Source of the DNA: Strigamia acuminata | Taxonomy: Eukaryota > Arthropoda > Chilopoda > Geophilomorpha > Linotaeniidae | Reading direction: 5' to 3' | Assembly (NCBI GenBank): GCA_949358305.1 | Contig: OX442315.1 | Coordinates: forward strand, 6,722,427-6,784,426 | Length of the DNA stretch: 62,000 nt | Shown here: positions 1 to 11,746 of the stretch, one piece after another | Layout of the letters: each line of letters begins with the position of its first letter | Position numbering within the stretch: the stretch's first letter is position 1 | Position numbers and translations under genes: made by a program | The notes under the pieces: generated by a model | What the model was told of the DNA's origin: nothing | Databases searched by the model: none | The model's input: the letters and a program-made list of their open reading frames with translations, nothing else

Positions 1-718
1 CGGCCAAACGTTTCGATTCGCCGGCCCGTCTATCTATCTGTTTATTTAATTTGTGTAATTAATTTGATATTTTTTCTCAGGGACCCGCAGCCAGACCCGT
101 AGTCGGGGCCGAACCGGACAATTCTCCCGTTCGTGTTATTTATTTGTTTTTATTTATTTATTTCTTTTTTAATTTCTTCGTTTCTTTCTTTTGTACATTG
201 TTTTCCGTTCCCCAATTGTAAGCAATAAAAATAATTATCTTTTATCGAACAGTTTGAAGTTTTTTTTTTTTTTTTTTTACAACCTTGGTTTAAATTTGAA
301 TTGGGGGGTGGGAGGTGGGCGCTAGCGGCCAAAACTTCATCGCGGGGGGGGACTGGATGAAAGGGTTCGCGGCGGAGTGAGTCGCTCAAAGTCATAAAAT
401 CGGTGTCGATTTTTACGAGATGTTGGGGGCGGTTGGAAGCCAACCAATGGACGCGCCGACGCCGCCCCGCTGTTAAATCCCACACGCAGTCGCTCGTGCA
501 CGCGCGACACGTGGATAGACGATTGGTCAGGGAGTAATTCGATCCTTTCCTTTCCCTCTACCGACGCCCATCGGAATGTCACCGACAGACCCGGCACGGT
601 GGAGACTTTAATAAAAACAAACGAAACGAAGAGAAGCAAAATGAAATGAAACCGGGCAAAGCGTTGCAAAGTAAAACGAGGTTGTTTAATCATAAACACG
701 AGCACTATAATAATGATG

Positions 719-763
<45 letters not shown>

Positions 764-872
764 GCAATAATAGTAATAATTAATAATTAGCAACGACGAC
801 AAGAATAAGAATAGTGATTAGAATGAAAATAAATATATACATTTATAAAATTATAAGAGAAGAATTCCTCCC
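1..872. other. No supported gene; simple-repeat-rich flank
   Basis: Contains T-rich and AAAT-type stretches, an 18-base T run near 260 and an (AAT)n microsatellite at about 712-784. A minus-strand ORF near 485-150 is open but I see no family or splice support. Confidence 0.5.
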
Positions 873-3109
873 TTAATGGCGCCCTCCATCTCCCTTCTCC
901 TTCTTCTTCTTCTTCTTCTCCTTCTTCTCCTTCTTCCCCCTGTCGCTCGATTTTCCGACCCCCTTCCCCTTCCACACCTTCCCCCCCTCCACTCGCTTCG
1001 GTCCCGCCTCGAAGTCGCCGTCGTCGTCGCGCCCTTCTTCACCGTCTTTTCCGCACCTCTCTCCACCACCGTCTTCGTGCTCTTCCGCGGGCACGGGCAC
1101 CTGCAGACCCGGCGCCGAAGATGGCCCCGCGGGCACTGGCGGGACCCCCTCCGCCATAAACGTCAACACGAGCGGCCGGTGTTCCGGCTGAAAGGAAAAA
1201 GGGAAAACGAATAATTAGAACGCGCCGACAACGACACGCGCAGCGGATATACCCACCGGTGATATGTCCCACTTGTGCAGCATCTCGTCCATCGTCACAA
1301 CAACGACGTTGTCCGTCTGTGGAACGAAGAAAAAGGAAAAACAAAACAAAACAAAACAAATTAATAAATTAATTGATCAAAATTAAATTTTACGTAAAAG
1401 AGTCGTTTACCTCTCCGATCAAAGACCGAAGTTCGTCGACGACCCATCGCGTGAGCCGAACACTCCCATCCAAATACACCTTGCCCGACAACGACCCGTC
1501 CCAATCGTTGCGGCGGCGTTTCTTTCGCGGCGGCGAATGGGGAGCACCGCGAGCATGCTGGGTGCCGTCGTCGTCGTCTTCTTCGTCGTCGTCTTCGTCC
1601 TCGTCCTCGTCCTCGGTTCGCCTCCCCTCCTCGTCTTCTCTCTCCTCTTCCTCGCGTATCCACGCCGGGGGGGTGGTCCCGAACCGATGGACATCCAGCC
1701 AATGGTCGGCCAGCCCATCGGCGGACGGCGTCGCCGAGCAAAGAGGGCAATGTCCATCCTCGTCTTCGGCGTGCATCCGTTTCAACGTCTAGAGGAGGAC
1801 AACAACAACAAGAACAACGTTGACGATAAAATAAAATGAAATAAATAAATAAATAAATAAATAAAGAGAAAGGAAAAAGAGGAAGAAGATGAAGAAGAAA
1901 GCGAACTAGTCGTTCAACTACGGTAGTTCGATATTCACCGAAATCAAAAGACGGGGCTGGCGCGAATACAGCCGCAGCAACCCTCGGGCGGCCTCGGCCG
2001 CGTCGTCCAGGACGGCGTGCCACTTCCGCCAGTGGCGGAAAGCGTCCCGGAAGAAGCTCCCGTACTTCGTCACTTCTATAGAGAAAATTGGAATTTGAAA
2101 TAAATAAATAAATAAATAAATAAATAAACAAACAAATAAATGTTTGTTCGTTCGTCTTGTTTCTTACTGTCCGGGCGGAAAGCGCACATGGCGCAGTAGT
2201 GGGCCTTATTGCCCTCCTTCTCTGGCGCCTCTTTCCCCGACGACGAGGCGCCCTTCGTCCCCCTTCTTCCCCCGCCCCCCGTTCGCTCGTTCTCTTCTCT
2301 CCCCCTCCGCCGTCGCCGCGTTGACGTGCTCCCCGTCGCCCCCTTCACCATCCGGAGCATCCTCGCCTCCATCGCCTCCATCTTCGCTTCCACCGCCGCC
2401 CCCACCGCCGCCTTAATCCTCGCTTCCGTCACCGCGTCCGTTGTCGCGGCGGCGGCGGCGGCGGCGGCGGCTCGGTGCCACCGGACAGCTCGTTGGCGGC
2501 GCCGGTGCCACCGGACGACTTGTCGAGCATCGTCGAGCGAGTTCCTTGTGTCTGGAAGAAGCAAAACGACTGATTAAACAGACAATCAAAAACAAACGAG
2601 CGAACAAACGGTATACGAGTATCGACAAAAATTACCGCTTTCGCCACTTTCGCGGCCTTGGTCGCGCGACCATCGGACAACTTCCGCTTTAGATTCCGAG
2701 GCCGCAGGGTGATGTGCAGCGGTGGCAACCGTTTCGGGGGCGGCGGCGGCGGCGTCGGCGTCGGCGATGACGACTGCGGCGACGAGACCGAAGCTCGCCC
2801 GGAAGACGGCAAAGGCGACTTCGGCGACGTCTGTGGCGTCGACGGCGCCGGAACTCGTTCCGGATGCGCCGGTGATGTGGCGTCTCCGGCGACGGTCTGC
2901 GGGTCCGGGGCGGGTTTGCACGCCCGCTGGATGTCGTTCTCCGACAACCGCTCCACGGGTACGGTGACTCGCTGTAGCAGCACCTCCGACGAAAGCGGCG
3001 CCGTCGCCTCAAACGTCTCCGGCGACGATTGCGGCGAAGACGAAGACGTCGACGCGATTAAGATTGGCGATGGGAATCTCCCGGGCGTCTACCGAGAAAA
3101 GGAGAAAAA

Positions 3110-3149
<40 letters not shown>

Positions 3150-3154
3150 ATGAA

Positions 3155-3185
<31 letters not shown>

Positions 3186-3615
3186 AGAAACAAACAAACA
3201 AACAAACAAACAAACAAACAAACAAACAAATAAACAAATAAAGTAAATTAAAGTAAAGTAAAGTAAAATAAGGTAAAGTAAAGTAAACTCGTAAATGAGC
3301 GAGTGTGTGAGTACGGACGATCGAGTTGAGACAAGAGAAAATACCTCTCGCGGCCACTCCAGGCTGTTTGTTTGAGGAAAGAACGCGGGTAAGGAAAAAG
3401 AGAAAAAAAAATATAAAAAAAAAGAAATATGCACAAAGTTGGGTGATGGAAATGCCAAAACGTTACCTTCTTCATCCTTTTCCACGCGCTCCCTCCCGCC
3501 CTCGTCTCCCTCTTCACGGCCTTCTTATCGCCTCTCTTCTCTTTCGTCTTTCTGGCGCCCTTTTTCTCTTCCGTCCCCTTCTCCGTTCTCACCTCTCCCC
3601 CCTCATCATTCGGCT

Positions 3616-3650
<35 letters not shown>

Positions 3651-5717
3651 TCCTCATCCTCCTTCTTCTCCTTCTCCGCCATCATCCTCTCTTCCTCCTC
3701 TTCTTCCTCTTTCTTCTTCTTCTCCGCAATCACCCTCTTTTCCTCCACTTCTTCCTCCTTTTTCTTCTTCTCCGCCATCACCCTCTTTTCCTCCTCTTCT
3801 TCCTCCTTCTTCTTCTCTTCCGCCCTCGCCTTCTTTTCCTCCTCTTTTCTCTTCTTCTTCTCCCTTTTCTCCTTCTTCTTCTTCTTCTTCTCCTCCTTCT
3901 CCTCCTCCTCTTTCTTCTTCTTCTCCGCCATCGCCCTCTCTTCCTCCTCTTCTTCCTCTTTCTTCTTCTTCTCCGCCATCGCCCTCTTTTCCTTCTCTTT
4001 CGCTAACCACCCACGCATCCAATCACTCCTCTCGTCGGCTTCACTCTCGCTCAGCTCCTCGTCGGCCTCGTCATCGCTCTGCCCGTCGTCGGTGTCACTA
4101 CTGTCATCCTCACTCTGCTCCCCCTCGGTCTCTTTCGCGTCTCTCTTTTTCCTACAAAAGAGGTGAAATTGTGAGACATTGCGCGCGACCCGCAAAGAAC
4201 GCGTCAAACTTACACCGGCGACGCGCCCGTGGACTCCGCGGACCGCCGCTCGCTCATCGCCCGACCCGCGGGCCGCGACAAACCCGGTGCCAACGCATTC
4301 GATGGTTGCTGCTGTTGTCGTGGCGAATCTGGCTGGATCTGGAAAGGAGCGAAACGAGCGGCGGACTAAGAAAATAAAATAAAACGAGCGTGGGAATGAC
4401 GATTCTTTCACTCACCGGCGCCGTCGACCGCGACTTCGGACCGCGCAGCATCATCATCGCCGCCTCGAACACCCCAAGTCGTCCGGTCTGCGACCCGGCC
4501 GTTGTTGTCGCCGTCGCCTGCGACTCGAGCGACGCCTGGCTATTCAGGGGCAGCGTGGTGTCCTGCGACTCTTCGTCCTCGTCTTCGCCCGGGGACCGAG
4601 AAAGCTGCGTCACCCGCGAGAAAACGAAATAAACGGGATCGATAAAATAAAATAATTACGCGATAATTCTTTTACTCACCGTCTCGGGTCCCGCGGGCCG
4701 TGGTCGGGGGTCGACCGTCGACGACGACGAGCCCGGCACGACCTGGAAGAAAACAAACGAACAGACAAATATAAGTAAACGAGCGAATTAAAGAAAAAGG
4801 CGGGCGAAAGAAAAGAAAAGAAGGAGTAACTTATGAAACGAGGCGAAACGAAACAGATCCGAGTTGGTCGGATGCGCTCTAACGCTCGTTCTCGGGCGCT
4901 ACTTTGACGGCGGACGGGCAAGCGTCGAGGCCTCGGCTCGATTTTTACCGGACTCGAACTTTTTTGTTCGTGCACGTTTCGACCCAAACAAACCAACAAC
5001 AATTTCACTCACCGTCGATGGGGATGGCGGCGGTAGTGGCGAATACGTCGGCGATTGCAGTAGCGGCGACGGTAGTGACGATGACAGCGACGACCGACTC
5101 GCGGACCGTCGCGTGGGCAGCGTGACCTGGAAAGAGGCGGACGAGTTAATAAGATGAAATAATAGTGGGACAAAAATATTTTTTTTTTTTTTTTTTTTTT
5201 TTCTAAACCCACCACCCTGTCGGGTCCTGTCGGACTCGGCACGGGCGCGTTGCCGTCGTCCGGGAAGCGAGGCTGCAACCCTTCGTCGATGGACACGACC
5301 TGGAAACGAACGAACAAATAAAAAGAAAAAGATAAATAAAAATAAAAGGAAAAATAGAAATAAAAATAAAAATAAGTGGAAAAGTAAGATATAAAGTAAC
5401 GCGTGAAACAAAACGAAACAAATCGAGGCGATTCTTTCACTCGGCGCTACCTTTGGTTCCTCGGTGGTCGACTCGGACGCCGCCGACGTCGTCCGCTGCA
5501 GCCGCGGCATGTCGGGAACCACCGCCTCGTCGTCGATCGTGGCCTGTAAATAAGCGATCGAATTAATTAAATGAATGGATGAATAGATGGTTTACGGAAC
5601 GACTCTTTCACTTACGGGTTTCGCCGCTACAGCCACGGCATCCGTTTCTTCGACCTCGACCTCCGTTCCGATGTTGAGCTCGGTCTCATCGACTATTTTT
5701 TCTTCTTCTTTTTCCAT
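873..5717 (-). CDS. Gene A: 14-exon charged protein ending in a two-zinc-finger module
   Basis: I do not recognise this gene as a known family. Exons on the minus strand: 5717-5616, 5543-5451, 5299-5216, 5126-5013, 4742-4680, 4604-4416, 4338-4214, 4151-3467, 3088-2636, 2551-2168, 2075-1939, 1788-1411, 1316-1257, 1187-873. Each has an AG acceptor and GT donor, and all phases join except at exon 10. The ATG directly follows an acceptor, so an untranslated upstream exon is likely; the stop is TAA. The roughly 1060 residues run: acidic start, Ser/Pro-rich exons 2-7, a Lys/Glu-rich exon 8 (likely a single charged helix), Pro-rich exon 9, a polyproline then Ala-rich helix in exon 10, finger 1 split across exons 10/11, finger 2 in exon 12, then an acidic tract and a basic PPRKKRRR cluster that could be a nuclear signal. 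A nuclear role is inference. Exon 10 contains an apparent one-base phase error. Confidence 0.6.
3109..3290. repeat. (AAAT)n, (AAAC)n and AAAGT-type microsatellites in gene A intron 8
   Basis: Consecutive blocks of tetranucleotide repeats fill the intron between exons 8 and 9 of gene A. Similar AAAT blocks occur in most introns of region 1. Confidence 0.85.
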
Positions 5718-6531
5718 CTGGTGTCTACGCGGGAGAAGAAAAATTAAATAAATAAATAATTAAATAAATAAAACAAACGAACAACGTGAAAATGTGAAAA
5801 TAAATTGAGTGACAAGCGACGATAAACCGGGAACGAGGGATCGAAGATGGGGCGACAGAACACGTCGCGCGAAATCCGCGAGCGGGACACCGAGCCCGCT
5901 ACCCCGGCCGTTTGCGTCTCGTTATTTTATTTCATTTTATTTTTATTTATTTTTATTAATTAATTAATTAATTAATTAATTAATTAATTGATCAGTTAGT
6001 TAATTAAAACTAATTAAAAAGAAAAAAAAGTTGAAATGAAGCTGTTCCCGCGATCAAGTTTTCTCGCCGCCATGAGCGACGCGACCGAAACGCGACCAAA
6101 CGAATTTGCACGCCGTATTGGCGTACGCTGTTCCGCGTGTACGGGTGCATACGTGTGGTCGCGATCGTGGTTAATAGACCAATTTGTTTACTCACTCGAC
6201 AATCGACAGGCAATTGATAAACGTTGTTGGTGCCAAACAATCGCGCGCTAGGGTGCACCGTGGATAAACAAACCCGTGTGACATCTGGTGACAAGTCCGC
6301 GAACAATTTCATTTCATTTCTAACCTACAAGTAGGCGGTTTAATCAAACCAACCATCGGTTTATATTTAAAAAAAAACAAAACAAACAAGAGAAAAAAAT
6401 AAAATAAAATAAAATAAAATAAAATAAAATAAAAGGAGTCGGCGTCAAAGGAAACCGTGGTAGCGGCGCCAACGGGACGAATCCGATCTATCAATAAGAC
6501 GGGCGACCCGGCGCTGGCCGAGGAGGCGCGC

Positions 6532-6575
<44 letters not shown>

Positions 6576-6924
6576 GCTTGTCTGTCTCGTTTCGAAGTTG
6601 ACGGATATGTTGGTCGATTTCTTTTGTTTTATCATCTATTTTGTTGTTCATTCCCTCTCTTACACGGTCGCGCCGAAACGTAACGACACCACCGCCCCTC
6701 GTTACGTCGTTCCCGGCAGCCGTCGCTCGCCCGACGCGCCCTCGCGCGCTCCCGTGTCCCCCGCACGCGCCTAAACGCGGTCACGTCGCAGAAGCGCGCC
6801 GATCCAGTGCCCTGATCAAAGACGTTTTGTTTCGATTTTATCGTCGCTGCGTGAGGAGAAGACAAAGACGACGACGACGACGACGACGAAGTTCGGAAAG
6901 AGAGTCGAGAGGCTGACGAGGAAG
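5718..6924. other. Intergenic repeats between gene A and 6.9 kb
   Basis: Holds (ATTA)n near 5955-5990, (AAAAT)n near 6400-6435 and (GTCT)n at about 6532-6588. No supported coding exon. The 5' untranslated exon of gene A should lie just above 5720. Confidence 0.5.
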
Positions 6925-7086
6925 ATGCGGGAGAAGACAAAAGTGGTCGCGTTGAAGTTGAACTTGACGAGGAAGAGGCTCGGGGGCCCGGGGACCGACC
7001 TGTACGAGTTGGGAGCGGATGAGTTGGAGACGGTGGACGACAAGGACGAGTCGTTTGTTTGTAATAATAACGATGTAATGATGTAA
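6925..7086 (+). CDS. Weak 53-aa ORF, possible terminal exon
   Basis: Plus-strand ORF beginning MREKTKVVALKLNLTRKRLG and ending at TAA in an AAT-rich stretch. The frame is open further upstream through a Lys/Thr-rich tract, so it may be a 3' exon rather than a complete gene. A second frame over the same bases is also open and acidic, which lowers confidence. No family recognised. Confidence 0.2.
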   Translation: MREKTKVVALKLNLTRKRLGGPGTDLYELGADELETVDDKDESFVCNNNDVMM

Positions 7087-7217
7087 TAATAATAATAATA
7101 ACAACAAAAACAACAACAACAACAATTACAATGGTTAATGTGGATTTATTTATTTTTTTTTTATTTTATTTATTTTTTTTTTTTATATATTTGAGACAAT
7201 ACAATAAAAGAAAAAGA

Positions 7218-7718
7218 TCAAATTAACGAAATCCTGTGCGCCTCCGTCCAATGGCCAATCAGGTTGTCTGGAGAGGGTGTCTCCGCACAAAACGGACAGC
7301 GTCTGCCGCGTTGGTGCACCTGCCCCAATATCTAAAAGAGGGGGGGGGAAGGGAGGAAGAAACGAATTAGTTGGTTGGTTAACTAGACGAAGGAGTTAAA
7401 TGCTCACCAACGCTAGATGAGCGGGCTCGCGCGAATACATTCGTAGCAATCCCCGGATGGCCTCGTCCGCACCTTCACGGATGTCGTGTCGCTGTCGCCA
7501 GTGGCGGAAGATGTCCATGTAAAAGTAGCCGTCCGGGTCTGAAATAAATAAGAAAAATAAAAATAAAATAAAATAAAAGAAAATGAAAAAATAAAAAGAA
7601 AATGGACGACTAATAAGTAGATAAATAGATGTTTCTCACCGTTTGGGTGCTCGCCGCACAAAACGCAGTAATACGACCTACCGCCCTCTTCTCTGTGTGG
7701 TGCTGGTGCTCCGTTCAT
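7218..7718 (-). CDS. Gene B: 107-aa two-zinc-finger protein
   Basis: Three exons (7718-7640, 7538-7408, 7331-7218) join in phase to a 107-residue protein ending in TGA. Finger 1 is split by intron 1: C-x2-C (CVLC) in exon 1 and H-x4-H (HWRQRH) in exon 2. Finger 2, in exon 3, is C-x2-C-x11-H-x4-H, starting CPFC and ending HWTEAH. The linker carries GLLRMYSREP. Intron positions and exon 2 length (131 nt) are identical to gene C, and the module aligns with exons 10-12 of gene A. The start is the first ATG after the acceptor. Introns contain AAAT and TTAC repeats. The fingers suggest nucleic-acid or protein binding; no known family was recognised. An upstream exon near 7.87-7.98 kb is similar to one upstream of gene C and may be untranslated. 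Confidence 0.62.
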
Positions 7719-7802
7719 CTTTCTTTCTTCCGTGTGGGAGACGAATAAAGAATTAATTAATTAATTGAAAATAAATTGGAAAGGGAGATCACACAAAGCA
7801 TC

Positions 7803-7812
7803 AAACTTACTC

Positions 7813-7871
<59 letters not shown>

Positions 7872-7872
7872 A
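7803..7872. repeat. (TTAC)n microsatellite upstream of gene B
   Basis: About 16 uninterrupted copies of the tetranucleotide directly beside a plus-strand ttac that reads as a GTAA donor on the minus strand. The repeat may therefore have grown from a splice-donor sequence. Confidence 0.85.
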
Positions 7873-8116
7873 ACGAAGACGATGTGGCGACGGGGACCGG
7901 GCGGATGATGAAACGCGCACTTGATCCACGTTGTCGTGACACTTGATGTCGAGACCGCAAACCATTTCGTCTGGACTACGGAGCGCCCGGAGATGCGCTG
8001 TACCGCGCTCGGTACAACGAGGAATTGTACGCGGGCGCGTGTGTGCAAAACATGCGGTCGATTAGCGACGTTCCCTCCGATATGCACTCGCCGAGTGAAC
8101 GGGGTCGGCATCCCAC

Positions 8117-9383
8117 GCCGAGAGAACCGTGCCGGAGAAAGAAAGTTGGAGTCGAAGCCAGCAAACGAGACTACCGGGAAACATCACGACCATCGTTGCG
8201 AACAACGTTGGCACGACAAAGACTTTAAAAAGACAGGCACGCTCGGGCACCCGGTGGAAGGCGAATCCTCTCGATGGCGCGTCCCATGCCGAGGGAACCG
8301 TGCCGGAGAAAGAAAGTTGGAGTCGAAGCCAGGCGGCCGAATTCCGCCACCCGGAAGTGCGTTCGTGTCCAGTTGATCGGGGACGGAAAGAAGATCGTGG
8401 CTTGCGCGCCCAGAGACGGATGTTTGTTTGAATTTTAACGAGATGGAAAACGACGGAGTTTTGGTTGCCGGATTCGGTCGTAGCGGGGCACGCCGTTGGT
8501 GATGTTCCCGGCGCGCGATTCAAAGTGGTCAAAGTCGCTAATGTTTCGTTGTTGGCTTTGTACGGGGAGAAAAAGGAAAGACCGAGGTCTTAAAATGTGT
8601 TTGTTTTTTTTTTTTGTTTGTTTGCTTGTTTAGTGGCAAATTTGAATTCGATCGAGTTTCAAAAATAAATCGATCGAAACGTTAAAAACGAGACTTTAAC
8701 GTAGAATTTCTCATTCGTTTTAATGGCGGCAACGACTTTTTGATCGGACGACACTATCGTTTATTACAAACAAACAACGGGGTGGCGAGTAAACCGAGTG
8801 ACTTCGGGCGCCGCGTTAGCATCCAAGAAACAATTAGCTCACCCGCGTGTTCGTCATCTTTGCTCGCCGCCGAGAGGATTTGCCTTCCATCGGGTGCCCG
8901 AGCGTGTCTGTCTTTTTCGAAGTCTTCGTCGCGCCAAACGTTGTTCGCGACGATGATCACGATGTTTCCTCGCAGTTCGCCGACCTCGCGGTTTACCCGC
9001 TTCGCTCGTTGGATACGGAAGGTCGATCGGTTTATTTTTGAATTTTGGTCGCCGAGTTCGAATTTGCCGCCGAATTTGTTCGCGCGGTCTCTCGCCGTAA
9101 TATGTTTTGTTTCTTTTTTTTTTTCTTTCTTGATTTTCTGTTTAATTTTTATTTATTTATTTATTTATTTATTTTTTTATTTATTAATTAATTAATTTAT
9201 TTTTTTTTTTTACGAACCAAAAAAAAAAAAGACACATTTTAAGACCTCGGTCTTTCCTTTTTCTCCCCGTACAAAGCCAACAACGAAACATTTGCGACTT
9301 TGGCCACTTTGAATCGCGCGCCGGGAACATCACCAATGGCGTGCCCCGCTACAACCGAATCCGGCAACCAAAACTCCGTCGTC
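8117..9383. repeat. Nested inverted and direct repeats
   Basis: Outer arms of about 150 bp (8450-8603 and 9229-9383) are near-identical reverse complements. A second inverted pair lies at 8175-8275 and 8862-8980. A direct repeat of about 50 bp is at 8117-8169 and 8288-8340. The inner 620 bp is AT-rich with no conserved ORF. It looks like a foldback or rearranged mobile element lying between genes B and C. Confidence 0.6.
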
Positions 9384-9589
9384 CGCCTCGTTAAATAACA
9401 ACTACGATTAATGTGGATTTTTTTTTATTTTTATTTTTATTTTTATTCTTATTTTTTTTATTTTTAATTAATTAAAACAAATAAAAAGAAATGAAGAAGA
9501 AGTCATACAATACAAAAAAAAACAAAAAAACAAAAAAACAAAAAAAGGTCAAATAAAATCGAATGCACGGTCCACCGATGCTGTCTCCG

Positions 9590-10107
9590 TCATCCCTGGT
9601 GGGCGGTCGGTGCTTGAAATCTATGCGCTTCCACCCAATGGGTAGAGAGATCCTCGAAAAAGGGTGTTTCCGCGCAAAACGGACAGCGTCCGTCGTTGTG
9701 TCGGTACACCCGTCTCAGTGCCTTGAAAAAAAAATAAAAAATAAAAAAAAATAAATTAGTTGACTAGTTAACTCGGCGAAGAAACTAAAAGCTCACCAAT
9801 GCCAAACGAACGGGGTCGCGCGAATGGATTCGTAGCAGCCCTCGGGTGGAATCGTCCGCATCTCCGCCGATGTTATGGTACCGTCGCCAGTGACGAAAGG
9901 CATCTTTACAGAAAACACCGTTCGGTTCTGAAACGAGAAAAAATTAAAATCAAATAAAATATACATAATTAAAAAATAAATAAATAAATAAATTGAACAA
10001 CTGATAAGTAAATAAATGGATGTTTGTTTCTTACTGTCGGGGTATTTACCGCAGCACAAAGCGCAGTAATGTGACTTGTCGCCCTCTGCATGCTGCGCTC
10101 CTTCCAT
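9590..10107 (-). CDS. Gene C: 111-aa two-zinc-finger protein, paralogue of gene B
   Basis: Exons 10107-10035, 9927-9797 and 9721-9590 join in phase (73+131+132 nt) to 111 residues and a TGA stop. Finger 1 uses CALC in exon 1 and HWRRYH in exon 2. Finger 2 in exon 3 has CPFC and HWVEAH with the same C-x2-C-x11-H-x4-H spacing as gene B. The linker has RGLLRIHSRDP. Many differences from gene B lie at non-identical but chemically similar positions, and the metal ligands are all kept. This suggests a constrained coding family rather than a recent DNA copy. Similarity to gene B also extends into upstream sequence (10.18-10.31 kb). Function unknown. Confidence 0.62.
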
Positions 10108-10414
10108 CTTTCTTCTGTGTGGGAGACGAGTAGAGAATTGAAAATAAATTGGAGAGAGAAACCACACAAAACACCAAACTTACCAACGGAGACGAAGTGC
10201 CGATGAAAACCGGGAGGAAAATGAAACACTCGCGCGATATACGCTGTCGGACCAACGTGCGCGTTTGTCGTGACATCTGGTGTCGAGCTCGCAAACCATT
10301 TCGTGGCCGCGCGAGTCGAGGCCGTCGACTTCGAGTGGTAGCCGAGACCGTAAATGAATTCGCTTTTACCGCGACGAATCTCGCGCGACCGCGACTCCGC
10401 AAAAATACCGTATA

Positions 10415-10870
10415 TGGCCCGTAACGGCCCGCCGACGGTCCCGTAACGGTCCCGTCACGACCCCGTCAACGGCTTGTACGGGCCGTGATGGGGTCGTGAC
10501 GGGACCGTCGGCGGCCCGTTAACGGACCGTGCGGGCCGTTACGGGATCGTGACGGTCCCGTCACGATCCCGTCAACGGCTTGTACGGGCCGTTACGAGAT
10601 CGTGACGGTCCCGTTGGCGGCTCGTTAACGGCCCGTACAAGCCGTTGACGGGATCGTGACGGTCCCGTCACGATCCCGTAACGGCTCGCACGGGCCGTTA
10701 ACGGGCCGCCGACGGTCCCGTGACGGTCCCGTAACGGCCTTCGTTCCCGGACTTCGGCTCGCCGACGGCCCGTACGACCTCATGCGGGCCGTTAACAGCC
10801 CGTTAACGGGCCGCCGACGGTCCCGTCACGATCCCGTAACGGCCCGTCATGATCCCGTAACGGGCTGAAA
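10415..10870. repeat. GC-rich palindromic satellite
   Basis: About 450 bp built from permuted short modules such as cccgtaacgg, ccgttaacggg and gatcgtgacgg in both orientations. A 28-bp near-perfect palindrome (13-base arms, 2-base centre) occurs at 10543-10570 and again at 10650-10677 inside larger dyads. No simple head-to-tail unit is present. Confidence 0.75.
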
Positions 10871-10904
10871 ACGGGAAAACTGAGGGAGTCGGGTGCGAGA
10901 CCAC

Positions 10905-11055
10905 GTGACCCGGAGTGTGGTTTTTGGGGGCGAGGGCCGTCCTCCGACCGCGCCGTGACGCGCCCCGAGTCGGATCAAGAGTCACGGCGCGTCGCGGCGC
11001 TTTCGGAGCACGCGACCCGATCCCCCCCCTCCCTCCCGTCACAAAAACCACGTTT
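10905..11055. repeat. Dispersed GC-rich repeat, copy 1
   Basis: About 150 bp next to the palindromic satellite. Its first half reappears reverse-complemented at 15304-15374, and its second half reappears directly at 15185-15260, at the left edge of the assembly gap. Confidence 0.65.
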
Positions 11056-11540
11056 TAGCGAAACCCTTGACCGGTCACAAAACCCACCGAACACCGAAAA
11101 GCAACGAACAAAACGCGCTCGGTCGCACGAACTACTCGGCCAAAACAACATCCGCAAATTCCGCATCGCAGTCGCGATCAACGAAACAACGTATAGGCCG
11201 CCGTAATGTTAAAAAGCGGGACCCTTTCGCCCCCGACAAAATCCGCACACATACCCCAAGGTTAAACGAGCGTTTCATTCGCCCATTTATCCGTCGGTCT
11301 CTTCTAGGCCATGGCGGACGGTTTTCCCAAAACTGACGCGGACGCGCGTGTGTGGGTCGCCACGACAACATCGCCCTCTTCCTTCTCGCTTCGACGGACG
11401 ACTGTGTGTGTTCGCTCAATCCGCGACGTCTTCACGACCGAACACGTGTCAATTTTGGACAGCCGACTGGCCGATTAATTCTGTTTCGTTTTATTTTATT
11501 ATATTTTATTGTATTTTATTTCATTTTTCCATTTTTATTA

Positions 11541-11590
<50 letters not shown>

Positions 11591-11746
11591 TAACAACAAC
11601 AAAAACAAAGGCGATGACGACGTATTGTCGGTGCCAACGAGGAAAAAAAAAAAAAAAAACAAAAAAAAAAAAGAAGAAGAATTGAAAACAAATGAAACAG
11701 GGATAAATAAAAACGAACGAATTAACTAATTAATTAATCGATCAAT
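11056..11746. other. Spacer with (ATT)n and no supported gene
   Basis: Includes (ATT)n at about 11536-11588 and A-rich tracts. A 56-codon ORF from 11311 has no supporting family. Confidence 0.4.

Noticed and set aside
3345-3363. 19-nt micro-exon of gene A
   Set aside because: It has splice-like borders, but including it breaks the phase between exons 8 and 9, which join directly in phase.
3326-4377. Long plus-strand ORFs of leucine or serine runs
   Set aside because: They are the complement of the Lys/Glu-rich exon 8 of gene A; the low-complexity repeat keeps all frames open.
11311-11481. 56-codon plus-strand ORF after a tctag
   Set aside because: No recognisable domain, no partner exon, and repeat-rich surroundings.
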